A stretch of DNA of 64,000 nt from Rhodobacteraceae bacterium D3-12 (GCA_025916135.1 CP104793.1:930001-994000), one strand, 5' to 3'. Positions 43,328 to 53,660 are shown, counted from the stretch's first letter. Numbers and translations are program-made. The notes: generated by a model not told the origin, from the sequence alone.

Positions 43328-46300
43328 ATGAGCAGCCCAGCCCGATTCATTCACCTTCGCACCCATACCGAATATTCCCTTCTCGAAGGCGCAATCCGTC
43401 TCAAGAAGCTGCCTTCGCTTTGCGAAAAACTGGCCATGCCCGCCGTGGCTGTGACCGACACCAACAACATGTTTGCCGCGCTCGAATTTTCGGTCAGCGC
43501 GCAGGGGGCAGGGGTGCAGCCCATCGTCGGCTGTCAGGTCGATCTCAGCTATATTGCCGCCGGCCCCGGTGAAAACCCGCCGCCGCCTGCGCCAATCGTC
43601 CTGCTGGCCCAGACCGAGGCGGGCTACGGCAATCTGATGAAGCTCAACTCGTGTCTTTATCTGCGTAGCGACGGCCAATTGCCGCATGTCACGCTCGAGG
43701 ATCTGGGCAAGCATCACGAGGGGCTGATCTGTTTAACTGGCGGGCCGGATGGCCCCATCGGGCGGTTGTTGCAAAACGCTCAACGCCCCGCCGCGCAGGC
43801 TCTTATGGACCGTTTCGCCGCGATCTTTGGAGATCGCCTTTATGTCGAACTTCAACGCCACCCGCGCGAAGACGGCACCCCGACCGATGCCGAACGCCTG
43901 ACAGAACGGGGCCATGTCGAAATGGCCTATGCGATGGGCCTTCCTTTGGTGGCAACCAACGATGTCTATTTCCCCGGCGAAGAGATGTATGAGGCGCATG
44001 ATGCGCTGATCTGTATCTCCGAAGGGGCCTATGTCGACCAACAGGACAACCGCCGCCGCCTGACGCCGCAGCATTATTTCAAAAGCCCACAGGAAATGGC
44101 GGTGCTTTTTGCTGACCTGCCGGAAGCGATTGAAAACACGGTTGAAATCGCTCGCCGCTGTGCCTTCGCCACCTACAGACGCGATCCCATCCTGCCGAAA
44201 TTCGCCGACAATGAAGTTGCTGAACTGCGTCGTCAGGCCGAAGAAGGGCTCGCCGCGCGCCTCGCTGTGATCCCGCACGCAGTCAGCGTCGAGGACTATA
44301 AGGCGCGGCTCGAATTTGAGCTGGGAATCATCGAAGGCATGGGCTTTCCCGGCTACTTCTTAATCGTTGCGGACTTTATCCATTGGGCCAAGGAAAATGA
44401 CATTCCCGTTGGTCCGGGCCGTGGGTCGGGCGCGGGCTCGCTCGTGGCCTATGCGCTTACGATCACCGACCTTGATCCGCTGCGATATTCGCTGCTGTTT
44501 GAGCGGTTCCTAAACCCCGAACGGGTCTCAATGCCCGACTTCGACATCGACTTCTGCATGGACCGCCGCGAAGAGGTGATCCGCTATGTTCAGGAGAAAT
44601 ACGGCGACGACAAAGTGGGGCAGATCATCACCTTTGGTGCGCTGCTTTCCAAGGCGGCGGTGCGCGACGTCGGGCGCGTCTTGCAAATGCCCTACGGGCA
44701 GGTCGACCGCCTGTCGAAAATGATCCCGGTCGAGGGGGTCAAACCCGTCTCGATCGAACAGGCACTGGCGCAGGAAGACCGCCTGCGCGAAGAAGCCCGC
44801 GCCGAAGAGGTGGTGGACCGCTTGCTGAAATACGGCATGCAGGTCGAAGGCCTGCTGCGTAACGCATCAACCCACGCCGCCGGTGTGGTGATCGGTGACC
44901 GCCCGTTGGATGAGCTGGTGCCGCTCTACCGCGACCCGCGCTCTGACATGCCCGCGACCCAGTTCAACATGAAATGGGTCGAACAAGCGGGGCTTGTGAA
45001 ATTCGACTTTCTCGGCCTCAAAACGTTGACCGTGATCCAAAACGCCGTTGACCTGATCCTTGGCGAAGGCCGCCCGATCCACATCGCCGCCGACGGGACC
45101 GAACTTTACACCCCCGCCGAAGGCACCGAAAACGAAATCAACGCGATCCCGCTGGATGACGAGCGGTCCTACAAGCTCTACGCCGCCGCCAAAACCGTGG
45201 CCGTGTTTCAGGTTGAAAGCTCGGGCATGATGGATGCGCTCAAGCGCATGAAGCCGACCTGCATCGAGGATATCGTGGCCCTTGTCGCGCTCTATCGGCC
45301 CGGCCCGATGGAGAACATCCCGACCTATTGCGAGGTCAAGAACGGCCTCAAGGAACGCGAAAGCGTTCACCCGCTAATCGACGATATTCTTGAGGAAACT
45401 CAAGGTATTATCGTTTACCAAGAACAGGTGATGCAGATCGCACAGGTCATGGCGGGCTACAGCCTCGGCGGCGCCGACCTGTTGCGCCGTGCCATGGGTA
45501 AGAAGATCGCCGAGGAGATGGCCAAAGAGCGGCCCAAATTCGAAAAAGGCGCTATGGAGAATGGCGTCGATAAGAAGAAAGCCTCCGAAGTTTTCGACCT
45601 TCTTGAGAAGTTCGCCAACTACGGCTTCAACAAATCCCACGCCGCCGCTTATGCGGTGGTCAGCTATCAAACCGCGTGGCTCAAGGCCAATCACGCGGTC
45701 GAATTCATGGCCGGTGTGATGAATTGCGACATCCACCTCACGGACAAGCTCGGGGTCTATTTCGAAGAGGTTCGCAAAGGGCTTGATCTGAATTGGCTGC
45801 CGCCTTGCGTGAACCGCTCCGAAGCCACCTTCACCGTGCGCGATCAGGTGCTGCACTATGCGCTGGGTGCGCTCAAAAACGTCGGGGTCGAGGCGATGCG
45901 CCTTGTCACCGAAGGGCGCAAGGTTGACGGCATCGATAAACCTTTTGCCACACTCTATGACCTCGCCCGCCGGGTCGATCTGAAACGGGTGGGCAAGCGC
46001 CCGCTCGAAATGCTGGCCCGCGCCGGGGCGTTTGATCAGCTGGACAGCAACCGGCGCCGGGTGTTTGACTCGCTCGAAGGGCTGATGAACTACTCCGCTG
46101 CCGTGCATGAACAGCGCGCCTCAAATCAGGTGTCGCTGTTTGGCGAAGCCGGTGACGATCTGCCCGAGCCGCGCCTCTCGCCGGTGGCCGACTGGCTCCC
46201 CGCCGAACGTCTGGGCGAAGAGTTCAAGGCGGTCGGCTTCTATCTATCCGGCCATCCGCTTGATGACTATATGCTGCCGCTCAAGCGCAAGGATGTTTCT

Positions 46301-46843
46301 ACGCTGGACGAGGTCACAGCCAAGGCCGAGTCCGGCCCGATGATCGCCAAGCTGGCCGGGGTCGTGGCGGGGCGGCAAGAACGCAAATCCGCACGCGGCA
46401 ACCGCTTTGCCTTTGTGCAGCTGTCGGACACGACGGGCGCTTACGAAGTGACGCTCTTTTCCGAAACGCTTGAGAAATCACGCGAATTTTTGGAAACCGG
46501 CGCCAAGGTCGTGGTCACCGTCGAGGCCACGCTTGAAAGCGATCAGCTCAAACTGTTGGGCCGTTCGGTGGCCCCGATTGATAGCGTGGTGGCCGATGTC
46601 GGCGGCGTCGGCCTCAAGATTTTCCTTGAGGATGCCGAGGCGGTGACATCCGTGGCCCATGTGCTGGCGGATGCGCAGGAAAAGGTGAAAACCGGCGGGC
46701 GCGGCCCGATCCTGTTCTGCCTGATGGATCACGAGCTTCCCGGCGAGGTTGAGATCGACGCAGGCGCGGAGTTTCCGGTTACTCCGCAAATCAAAGGGGC
46801 AATCAAAAGCCTCCCCGGAGTGCTCGAAGTCAAAGAGATCTAG
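43328..46843 (+). CDS. dnaE: DNA polymerase III alpha subunit
   Basis: A 1171-residue replicative polymerase subunit. The N-terminal PHP domain reads FIHLRTHTEYSLLEGAIRLK. The catalytic Asp pair is in MPDFDIDFCMDRRE (Asp404 and Asp406), with the third Asp in VKFDFLGLKTL (Asp560). ALYRPGPMENIP and the helix-hairpin-helix region follow, an OB-fold (LAGVVAGRQERKSARGNRFA) lies around residue 1020, and VSLFGEA precedes it. It extends DNA at the replication fork. I chose the ATG at 43328, which starts the PHP domain directly. Intact, unlike many genes around it. It is convergent with the DsbD-N-like gene, 11 bases apart. Confidence 0.97.
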   Translation: MSSPARFIHLRTHTEYSLLEGAIRLKKLPSLCEKLAMPAVAVTDTNNMFAALEFSVSAQGAGVQPIVGCQVDLSYIAAGPGENPPPPAPIVLLAQTEAGYGNLMKLNSCLYLRSDGQLPHVTLEDLGKHHEGLICLTGGPDGPIGRLLQNAQRPAAQALMDRFAAIFGDRLYVELQRHPREDGTPTDAERLTERGHVEMAYAMGLPLVATNDVYFPGEEMYEAHDALICISEGAYVDQQDNRRRLTPQHYFKSPQEMAVLFADLPEAIENTVEIARRCAFATYRRDPILPKFADNEVAELRRQAEEGLAARLAVIPHAVSVEDYKARLEFELGIIEGMGFPGYFLIVADFIHWAKENDIPVGPGRGSGAGSLVAYALTITDLDPLRYSLLFERFLNPERVSMPDFDIDFCMDRREEVIRYVQEKYGDDKVGQIITFGALLSKAAVRDVGRVLQMPYGQVDRLSKMIPVEGVKPVSIEQALAQEDRLREEARAEEVVDRLLKYGMQVEGLLRNASTHAAGVVIGDRPLDELVPLYRDPRSDMPATQFNMKWVEQAGLVKFDFLGLKTLTVIQNAVDLILGEGRPIHIAADGTELYTPAEGTENEINAIPLDDERSYKLYAAAKTVAVFQVESSGMMDALKRMKPTCIEDIVALVALYRPGPMENIPTYCEVKNGLKERESVHPLIDDILEETQGIIVYQEQVMQIAQVMAGYSLGGADLLRRAMGKKIAEEMAKERPKFEKGAMENGVDKKKASEVFDLLEKFANYGFNKSHAAAYAVVSYQTAWLKANHAVEFMAGVMNCDIHLTDKLGVYFEEVRKGLDLNWLPPCVNRSEATFTVRDQVLHYALGALKNVGVEAMRLVTEGRKVDGIDKPFATLYDLARRVDLKRVGKRPLEMLARAGAFDQLDSNRRRVFDSLEGLMNYSAAVHEQRASNQVSLFGEAGDDLPEPRLSPVADWLPAERLGEEFKAVGFYLSGHPLDDYMLPLKRKDVSTLDEVTAKAESGPMIAKLAGVVAGRQERKSARGNRFAFVQLSDTTGAYEVTLFSETLEKSREFLETGAKVVVTVEATLESDQLKLLGRSVAPIDSVVADVGGVGLKIFLEDAEAVTSVAHVLADAQEKVKTGGRGPILFCLMDHELPGEVEIDAGAEFPVTPQIKGAIKSLPGVLEVKEI

Positions 46844-46854
46844 GTCGCAGACGG

Positions 46855-47673
46855 CTAGCCGCTGCACCCTTGGATATCGACTGCATGATTGCGGCCAAGA
46901 ATGGTAAAGCGCAGGGCCGAACGATTGAGCGCGAAAGCCCCGCCTGACGCATGAACAAGCGCAAAGGAAAGCGCAAGGCGTCCGCCGCTGCGCGCCACAT
47001 CCGGCTCAGATGCCCAGACCATCGGGTCACCGGTTTCCACCACCGCGACCTCACGCCCGCCCGCTGCGGGCAAAGTAAACTCAGCCGTAACAGCAAGCCC
47101 GTCTTTTGTTGGCGACACAACGCAGGTGCTGGCTTTCAACCCGGCTTCCTTGCCGGAAAAGGGGCGATCGGCCAAAGCAGCAGCGATCACCGGGTCGGGC
47201 TTAGATGCGCCGCTCTTAAGAACCTCGTTCAGGGAGACATGCACAGGCACGCAGACATCGCGACACACCCCAAGATCAATCGTGCCGCTCAGGCGCACGG
47301 GCTTGCCATCGCGCCTAGGGGTGATCGTGATTGGCAAAACGACGGTGTTTTTATAGCCGACCGACCGCGCGCCGCTTTGGTGAAATACCCCCGGCGTGGG
47401 CCAGTTCACGGTCACGTTGCGCAAGTTGGCAGAGCCGCTCCAGTCAAACAGCGGCGGTATCCCGGCATCGCCCGGCGCGCGCCAATAGGTCTTCCAGCCT
47501 TGCGCCAGCTTGATCTCGATCCCGGCCATGTGACGCCCATCCGCCATTTGCCAACCGGGAAGGATACGCGTCTGCACCATCTCGCTATAAGGGTCGCCGC
47601 CGCTCTGCGCCGTGGCGGCAAAGGGCAGGGCAGTGAGCAGTGCCGCAAGGGCAAGGGAAAATCGGTTTCGCAT
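46855..47673 (-). CDS. Secreted DsbD N-terminal-domain-like protein
   Basis: The 272-residue protein has a signal peptide ([19 protein letters not shown]) and a domain like the periplasmic N-terminal part of DsbD-type disulfide reductases: [40 protein letters not shown], and [12 protein letters not shown] with two cysteines. It lacks the membrane part of DsbD, so it may act as a partner in periplasmic thiol or copper chemistry. The ATG at 47673 begins the signal peptide; a longer frame upstream runs antisense to the YqgE gene and is not used. Confidence 0.82.
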   Translation of the reverse strand: MRNRFSLALAALLTALPFAATAQSGGDPYSEMVQTRILPGWQMADGRHMAGIEIKLAQGWKTYWRAPGDAGIPPLFDWSGSANLRNVTVNWPTPGVFHQSGARSVGYKNTVVLPITITPRRDGKPVRLSGTIDLGVCRDVCVPVHVSLNEVLKSGASKPDPVIAAALADRPFSGKEAGLKASTCVVSPTKDGLAVTAEFTLPAAGGREVAVVETGDPMVWASEPDVARSGGRLALSFALVHASGGAFALNRSALRFTILGRNHAVDIQGCSG

Positions 47674-47799
47674 AGCGCAAGAGATGCCCGCTCGCGCGTG
47701 AAATGCCAACTCACTTTCCGGCGAGGTTCCGCCACTCCGCGCCGAAAGTCGCATGCGCACCACCTTGAAACCACGCCCGGCACAGCGCATGCTCATAGT

Positions 47800-48396
47800 A
47801 TGAATGATGCCACCCTGCCTGACACGATCCCAACTGACGCGATCGACCTGACCGGCAAAATGCTGATCGCTATGCCGGGCATGGGGGATCCCCGATTCGA
47901 AAAAAGCGTGGTCTTCATTTGCGCCCACTCGCCTGATGGTGCGATGGGCATTATTATCAACAAACCCACTGGTGATCTGCGGCTTAAAGATCTTGTCGAA
48001 CAACTCGACATCGGCGACGGCACTTGCCTGCGCGACCATCCTGTCCACTTCGGCGGCCCGGTCGAACCGGGGCGCGGTTTTGTTCTTCATTCGGGGGAGT
48101 ATGTCTCCAACATCTCGACTCTGCGCGTTTCCGATGAATTCGGTATGACGGCAACGCTTGATGTGCTCGAAGAACTGGCCGCTGGCGCTGGCCCGGCCTT
48201 CGCAATCATGGCGCTGGGCTATTCGGGATGGGGGCCGGGACAATTGGAAGATGAAATTCTCTCCAATGGCTGGCTCACCTGCGAGGCAGAGCAATCATTG
48301 GTTTTCGAAGAAGCCGACCTGCGCAAATGGGAGGCGGCGCTGAAAACGCTTGGCGTTGACCCTTTGACCCTGTCGGCAGCAGCCGGTCACGCCTGA
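47800..48396 (+). CDS. YqgE/AlgH family protein
   Basis: The 198-residue protein matches UPF0301 (YqgE/AlgH): [55 protein letters not shown] and [15 protein letters not shown]. The function is unclear in general; it is widely conserved. The ATG at 47800 is right in front of the conserved part; the longer upstream frame overlaps the opposite gene. Confidence 0.92.
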   Translation: MNDATLPDTIPTDAIDLTGKMLIAMPGMGDPRFEKSVVFICAHSPDGAMGIIINKPTGDLRLKDLVEQLDIGDGTCLRDHPVHFGGPVEPGRGFVLHSGEYVSNISTLRVSDEFGMTATLDVLEELAAGAGPAFAIMALGYSGWGPGQLEDEILSNGWLTCEAEQSLVFEEADLRKWEAALKTLGVDPLTLSAAAGHA

Positions 48397-48504
48397 ACCG
48401 GAGTCCGTCACTCTAAAAGTCAGTGTCGGAGTTTGGGCATTTGGCGAAAGTTGAAAGTGCTGGGGCAGAGGCTGGCAATGTCTCACCAAGGCTGCTGTCG
48501 CAAA

Positions 48505-49443
48505 CTAACTCTCGCGTGGGGCGGCGGCGCGGCGCAACCGATCATTGATGGCGCGCCCCAAGCCGGTGTCAGGCACGGGCGAAACGGCGATTGGGGTTTT
48601 GCCGTCATCCATCGCGTGTAGCATCGCAAAGAGGTTGGCTGCCGCTTCAATCAAATTCCCGGTTTTGGAGAGGTTACATGTCGCGCCCGTAACAGGGCCG
48701 AAGCCAAGCAGCGATTCTCCGGGCCGTATATCTTTCGCCTCAAGGCGAACTGCGGCTCCCGGCGCATAATGCGAGGCCAATTGTCCGGGCGCGGCGATAC
48801 CACCCTGATGATCGGCAAGCGGATGGCCAAGAACCCTCTCGATTTCTTCTGCCGCCACGCCGCCCGGGCGCAGCAAAGTGGGCGCGCCGGTTAGCCCGAC
48901 AATGGTGCTTTCCAATCCAACGCCACAGGCCCCGCCATCGACAATGGCATCAATCCGTCCTGAAAGACCGGCTGCCACATGCTCCGCCGTTGTCGGGCTG
49001 ATCCGTCCCGACGGGTTGGCCGAGGGCGCCGCCACCGGCCCGCCAAAAGCGCGCAACAGGGCGTGTGCCACCGGGTGGGTCGGCACGCGAATGGCAAGGC
49101 TTGGCAACCCCGCTGTCACCAGCGGCGACACTGAGCTGGCGTCCTTGATCGGCAACACCAGCGTCAATGCGCCGGGCCAGAAATGCCGCGACAACGTCTC
49201 GGCAACTTCATTCCAGACGACAAACTCTTGCGCCGCCGCCGCGTCCGCCACATGCACAATGAGCGGATTGAAACTCGGCCGGCCCTTGGCGTCATAAATC
49301 CGCGCCACGGCTTTCCCATTCCGCGCATCCGCCCCAAGGCCATAGACAGTTTCCGTTGGAAAAGCGACGAGCCCGCCTGCAGCCAGACTTGCTGCGGCGG
49401 CATTGATCCCTTCTGGTGTGGTGGACAAGGTTTTGGTTTGCAT
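48505..49443 (-). CDS. L-threonylcarbamoyladenylate synthase (Sua5/YciO/YrdC family)
   Basis: A 312-residue, full-length Sua5-type protein: AAGGLVAFPTETVYGLGADA, the KGRPSFNPLIVH motif, the VPTHPVAHALLRAFGGPVAA and APSANPSGRISPTTAEHV blocks, then a linker and the C-terminal Sua5 domain (LASHYAPGAAVRLEAK). It makes threonylcarbamoyl-AMP from threonine, bicarbonate and ATP for the t6A modification of ANN-decoding tRNAs. The ATG at 49443 starts the domain closely. Confidence 0.92.
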   Translation of the reverse strand: MQTKTLSTTPEGINAAAASLAAGGLVAFPTETVYGLGADARNGKAVARIYDAKGRPSFNPLIVHVADAAAAQEFVVWNEVAETLSRHFWPGALTLVLPIKDASSVSPLVTAGLPSLAIRVPTHPVAHALLRAFGGPVAAPSANPSGRISPTTAEHVAAGLSGRIDAIVDGGACGVGLESTIVGLTGAPTLLRPGGVAAEEIERVLGHPLADHQGGIAAPGQLASHYAPGAAVRLEAKDIRPGESLLGFGPVTGATCNLSKTGNLIEAAANLFAMLHAMDDGKTPIAVSPVPDTGLGRAINDRLRRAAAPRES

Positions 49444-49571
49444 CGTTGAACTGGCTCGATTGACGCGGCGTTTAGATAGATCAGACAGGAAATCTTGCTT
49501 TACGCTGGGATGCGGACCTGCATACAAGCGGACCCAACCAAAGCCAAGCGGTCAATCCTCGGGAGGAACCT

Positions 49572-51290
49572 ATGCCATATCGTGCGCCAATAGCGGATTT
49601 TGCCTATCTCATGGATCATGTCGTGGGATATTCTCAGGTCACTGCAACCGAGCGTTTCGCCGAGGCGGGCGAAGACGTCGCTCAGGCCATCCTGAGCGAG
49701 GCCGGGCGGCTGTCTGACGAGGTTCTCGCCCCGTTGCAGCGGAACGGCGATCTCCACCCCGCGCGGCTGGAAAACGGTGTCGTGCGCACCAGCCCCGGCT
49801 TTGCCGATGGCTACGCTGCCATAACCGAAGGCGGTTGGGTGTCGATCTCGGGTGATCCCGAATATGGCGGCATGGGCCTGCCGATGACCCTGACCACCGC
49901 CGTTAACGACATGATGAGCGGCGCCTGCCTGTCGCTGCAACTCAACCCGCTGATGACCCAAGGCCAGATCGAGGCGCTGGAACATCACGCCTCGGACGCG
50001 CTCAAGGCGACCTACCTGCCCAAGCTCATGTCCGGCCAGTGGAGCAGCACCATGAACCTGACCGAGCCGCAGGCCGGTTCGGATGTGGGCGCCCTGCGGT
50101 CCAAGGCGGAACCCAACGGCGATGGCACCTATGCGGTGTCGGGACAAAAGATCTATATCACTTGGGGCGATAACGACTTTACCGAGAATGTCTGCCACCT
50201 CGTGCTCGCGCGTCTGCCCGATGGCGTGCCGGGCACCAAGGGGATCAGCCTGTTTCTTGTGCCCAAGTTCATTCCTGATGCCGATGGCAACCCGGGCAAG
50301 GCCAATTCCCTGCGCGTGGTGAGCCTTGAGCACAAGCTCGGCATTCACGGCAGCCCGACCGCCGTGATGGAATTTGACGGCGCAACGGGCTGGCTCGTCG
50401 GGCCAGAGCACGGCGGCATGGCGGCGATGTTTACCATGATGAACAACGCGCGGCTGGGCGTCGGCGTCCAAGGCGTTGGCGTCGCCGAGGGCGCGTTTCA
50501 GCACGCATTGGCCTATGCACAAGAACGCAAACAGGGCCGCACCCCGGTTGAAGGTGGAAGCGGCACAATTATCGACCACGCCGATGTGCGCCGGATGCTG
50601 GCCACGATGAAGGCCGAAACCTTTGCCGCGCGCGCGATTGCGCTCTCTTGTGCGGTGGCGATCGACATGACCAACGCCACCGGCGACAAGGACTGGAAGG
50701 CGCGCGCCGCATTCCTGACCCCGATTGCCAAGGCATTCGGCACCGAAACCGGCATGCGCGTTGCCGAAACGGGGGTGCAGGTGCATGGCGGCATGGGCTT
50801 CATCGAAGAAACCGGCGCGGCACAATATTCGCGCGACGTGCGCGTAACGGCGATCTATGAGGGCACCAACGGCATTCAGTCGATGGACCTTGTTGGCCGC
50901 AAGCTGATGGACAGAGGCGAGGCCGCAGCCGCACTTCTGGATGAGCTGGAAACCCATGCCGAATCCGTGCGGGTGAAACAACCGCGCATGGCCGAGTCGG
51001 TGTGGAACGCCACTGAAACTCTGCGCGAAGCTACCGAATGGATGGTGGCGCAAAAGGACATGAACGAACGCTTTGCCGGATCGGTCCCGTTCCTTATGGC
51101 ATTTGGTCGCGTTCTGGGCGCACATTTCCACCTCAAAGCCGCCTGCGCCGAAGAAGGCGACGGCCCGCGCACCCGTCTGGCGCGGTTTTACATCCAGCGG
51201 CTCTTGCCCGAGCACGCCGCCAGCCTTGCCCATGCAACGGCAGGGGCGGGTGATCTCTATGCCGTAACGCCTGACGATCTGGTCGCGTGA
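49572..51290 (+). CDS. Acyl-CoA dehydrogenase, DmdC-like
   Basis: A 572-residue flavoprotein with the extended C-terminus of the DmdC group: MPYRAPIADFAYLMDHVVGY at the start, MNLTEPQAGSDVGALRSKAE, LVPKFIPDADGNPGKANSLR, LEHKLGIHGSPTAVMEF, VQVHGGMGFIEETGAAQYSR and YEGTNGIQSMDL (catalytic region). DmdC oxidises 3-methylmercaptopropionyl-CoA in the demethylation pathway of DMSP; several paralogues in roseobacters act on other acyl-CoAs, so the substrate remains open. Electrons pass to ETF. Its stop overlaps the MBL hydrolase start (TGATG). Confidence 0.9.
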   Translation: MPYRAPIADFAYLMDHVVGYSQVTATERFAEAGEDVAQAILSEAGRLSDEVLAPLQRNGDLHPARLENGVVRTSPGFADGYAAITEGGWVSISGDPEYGGMGLPMTLTTAVNDMMSGACLSLQLNPLMTQGQIEALEHHASDALKATYLPKLMSGQWSSTMNLTEPQAGSDVGALRSKAEPNGDGTYAVSGQKIYITWGDNDFTENVCHLVLARLPDGVPGTKGISLFLVPKFIPDADGNPGKANSLRVVSLEHKLGIHGSPTAVMEFDGATGWLVGPEHGGMAAMFTMMNNARLGVGVQGVGVAEGAFQHALAYAQERKQGRTPVEGGSGTIIDHADVRRMLATMKAETFAARAIALSCAVAIDMTNATGDKDWKARAAFLTPIAKAFGTETGMRVAETGVQVHGGMGFIEETGAAQYSRDVRVTAIYEGTNGIQSMDLVGRKLMDRGEAAAALLDELETHAESVRVKQPRMAESVWNATETLREATEWMVAQKDMNERFAGSVPFLMAFGRVLGAHFHLKAACAEEGDGPRTRLARFYIQRLLPEHAASLAHATAGAGDLYAVTPDDLVA

Positions 51291-52326
51291 TGGATGGACA
51301 AGCCGGCACTCTGAGCTACCCTTGGGAGGCACCACCACCCGAGGGCGAAGCGATTGAGGTTGCACCGCGCGTGCTGTGGATCCGTCTGCCTCTGCCTATG
51401 ACGCTTGACCACGTGAACATCTACGCGCTGGACGACGGGGATCACTGGACCATCGTGGACACGGGCGTCTATTCGCGCCGCGCCGTCGACCTGTGGCAAC
51501 GCCTTCAGAACGGACCGCTCAAGGGCAAACCGATTGGCCGCGTGCTGCTGACACATCACCACCCGGATCATATTGGCATGGCCGGCGCGCTGGTCGAGCA
51601 GGGCGCCGAGCTTGTGATGTCGCGCACCGCTTATCTTATGGCGCGGATGCTTATTCTGGACGTTGAGGAGCGCCCGAGCAAAGCCGCAGAAATCTATTGG
51701 CGCAGCTCGGGGATGAGCGCCGAACACCTGCAAAAACGCCTGAGCGAGCGGCCCTATAACTTTGCCGATATGTGCGCCCCCTTCCGGTGGGCTTTACCCG
51801 CCTGCAGCAGGGCGATGTGTTTCACGCCGCCGGGCGCGACTGGGATGTTCACATCGGTAACGGCCACGCACCCGAACACCTGACGTTCTGGAGCAAGGAC
51901 GACAATCTCGTTATCGCCGGGGATCAGATCATATCGTCGATCAGCCCAAACATCGGCGTCTATCCGACCGAGCCCGAAGCCGACCCACTGGGAGAGTGGC
52001 TTGAAAGCTGCGCCCGCCTAGCGCCGCTGGCGCGCGCTGACCACTTGGTGCTGTCCGGGCACAAGCTGCCCTTTACCGGCCTGCCGCACCGGATGCATCA
52101 ATTGGCTGAAAATCACCACTCCGCGCTTGATCGGCTGGTGAAACATCTCGCCACGCCACGCGTGGCGGCTGATTGCTTTGCGCCGCTTTTCAAGCGCAAG
52201 GTGGATGATGCGATTTTCGGACTGGCGCTGGTCGAAACCATTGCGCATCTCAATCACCTGCTGACAACCGGCCGCGCCACGCGCAGCAAGCACGCCGATG
52301 GGGCGTGGCTCTGGCAGGCGGCTTAA
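51290..52326 (+). pseudogene. MBL-fold metallo-hydrolase, frameshifted in a C run
   Basis: The first frame carries PRVLWIRLPLPMTLDHVNIY, the metal site LTHHHPDHIGMAGAL and YNFADMCAP. At the run 51777-51781 one C is missing; the next frame continues LPVGFTRLQQGDVFHAAGRD, IGNGHAPEHLTFWSKDDN, IAGDQIISSISPNI and a C-terminal winged-helix part. Repaired, it is a ~345-residue MBL hydrolase (beta-lactamase-like domain plus a C-terminal helical domain). It overlaps the acyl-CoA dehydrogenase stop, so it is in the same operon, and may cleave a thioester or related product. Confidence 0.88.
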
Positions 52327-52344
52327 CGACGGGCTTCGTGCGGC

Positions 52345-52599
52345 TTACGTCTCAGGCCCACGATGCTCGATCCGGGCATAAAGCCGTCGGGTGATCCGGC
52401 TTGCCGTGGTCTCACAAGCAAACGGCAGGATCGCGTGGACCATCGCCGCAAGTGCCGCCAGCCCAAGCCAGAACGCAAACCCAAGGGCAAAACGCATATG
52501 CCCGAAATAGCTCTCGTTCACTGAATGCGGATGATCGAGGAAAAGCCGTGCCAAAGGCGGGTTGCTGGGCGTGCGGGTGTTGCTCTGTGCGTCGGCCAT
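52345..52599 (-). CDS. DUF6356 family membrane protein
   Basis: An 84-residue protein with LFLDHPHSVNESYFGHMRFA and one or two hydrophobic helices (FALGFAFWLGLAALAAMVHA), ending TASRITRRLYARIEHR, which matches DUF6356. The ATG at 52599 follows AGGAG by eight bases; the ATG at 52623 lacks that. It is convergent with the MBL gene. Function unknown. Confidence 0.8.
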   Translation of the reverse strand: MADAQSNTRTPSNPPLARLFLDHPHSVNESYFGHMRFALGFAFWLGLAALAAMVHAILPFACETTASRITRRLYARIEHRGPET

Positions 52600-52696
52600 G
52601 TGGGGGCTCCTGTTCGTGTTCAAGGTCGGGTTGGTAGCAGGCTATCAATGAACACCTGCGAAAATGTCTCAATTTGCACTGTAGTGCCGGGAATTT

Positions 52697-52713
52697 TTGG
52701 GATACCATCCCAA
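52697..52713. promoter_or_regulatory. Perfect palindrome before the Lrp/AsnC gene
   Basis: TTGGGAT-ACC-ATCCCAA is a perfect inverted repeat with a 3-base centre, ending two bases before the ATG at 52716. It could be an operator for autoregulation by the Lrp protein. No Shine-Dalgarno sequence is visible between it and the start codon. Confidence 0.6.
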
Positions 52714-52715
52714 GT

Positions 52716-53177
52716 ATGAGTGATAAACTTGACGAAATAGACCGCCGCATTCTGTCGCACCTGCAACGCGATGCTTCGCTGAGCGTGGATGACATCTCAG
52801 AGCGTGTCGGCCTGTCGCGCAATGCGTGTTGGCGGCGTATCCGTGTGATGGAGCAAGCCGGGGTGATCCGGGGGCGGGTGGTGCTGGCTGATCCGGTCGC
52901 GCTTGGTTGCCCGCTTGAGGTCATGGTGCTGGTGCGCACCTCGTCGCATGATGCGGGGTGGATGGAGCGGTTTCAGAAAACAGTGCGCGCCATGCCCGAG
53001 GTCGTCGGCGCTTATCGCATGACCGGTGACCTTGATTACCTGTTGCGGGTGCGGGTCGCCGACGTCCCCGCTTATGATGCGTTTTACAAACGCGTGATTG
53101 CGCAAATTCCGCTCTCGGATATCTCGGCCAGTTTCGTTATGGAAGAGATCAAGGAAACCACGGCGCTGCCTCTGTGA
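52716..53177 (+). CDS. Lrp/AsnC family transcriptional regulator
   Basis: A 153-residue protein with an N-terminal winged HTH (DEIDRRILSHLQRDASLSVD, SERVGLSRNACWRRIRVM) and a C-terminal RAM (ligand) domain (AMPEVVGAYRMTGDLDYLLR). Normal length. The ATG at 52716 follows a perfect palindrome, so autoregulation is likely. It is divergent from the DUF6356 gene and followed by the DUF6173 gene. Target genes are unknown. Confidence 0.92.
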   Translation: MSDKLDEIDRRILSHLQRDASLSVDDISERVGLSRNACWRRIRVMEQAGVIRGRVVLADPVALGCPLEVMVLVRTSSHDAGWMERFQKTVRAMPEVVGAYRMTGDLDYLLRVRVADVPAYDAFYKRVIAQIPLSDISASFVMEEIKETTALPL

Positions 53178-53204
53178 TCGGCCCGTCAGAATTGGAAACC
53201 GCGC

Positions 53205-53660
53205 ATGGATGACAAGATCGAAACCACCGCCGAAGCCCACGAAGACAGCGTGCTCCCCCGCCGTCACGAAGTTCACGCCGACCCCAATGTCACCCCCTGC
53301 ACCGATGTGCCGCGCGAAGTGACACAAAAGCCGGTGGAGCAAAAAAGCCCGGCCGAATGGGCCTATGAGCGGCTGATCCTCTATATCCAGAATTTCGAGG
53401 AACAACTCGACAACGAACACGAGGTTGCTATGGGCTTCGCCGGCGGCAATGCCGGGGTGATCAGAATCGAGGGCATGGGGTTTTTCGACCCCGACATCGT
53501 CACCTTCTATGGCTCGGACGACAGCGGGATCAAAACCCAGCTGATCGAGCACGTCAGCCAGCTTTCGGTGATTCTGCGTGCCCTGCCGAAACAGGTCGAA
53601 ACCGCCGCGCCAAACCGGATCGGGTTTCGCTTGGCGCAAGATCTCGATCAAGGAAGTTGA
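53205..53660 (+). CDS. DUF6173 family protein
   Basis: A 151-residue protein matching DUF6173, with SPAEWAYERLILYIQNFEEQ, LDNEHEVAMGFAGGNAGVIR, IEGMGFFDPDIVTFYGSDD and APNRIGFRLAQDL. No signal peptide. The family is widespread in Rhodobacterales and has no known function. It follows the Lrp gene by 27 bases. Confidence 0.85.
   Translation: MDDKIETTAEAHEDSVLPRRHEVHADPNVTPCTDVPREVTQKPVEQKSPAEWAYERLILYIQNFEEQLDNEHEVAMGFAGGNAGVIRIEGMGFFDPDIVTFYGSDDSGIKTQLIEHVSQLSVILRALPKQVETAAPNRIGFRLAQDLDQGS

Noticed and set aside
46951-47799. Upstream extension of the YqgE frame
   Set aside because: It overlaps the DsbD-N-like gene on the other strand and has a basic, low-information translation.
49500-51365. 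Long minus-strand open frame (621 codons) opposite the acyl-CoA dehydrogenase
   Set aside because: It is the mirror of a GC-rich gene with strong third-position bias; its translation is rich in His/Arg/Gly and shows no family motif.
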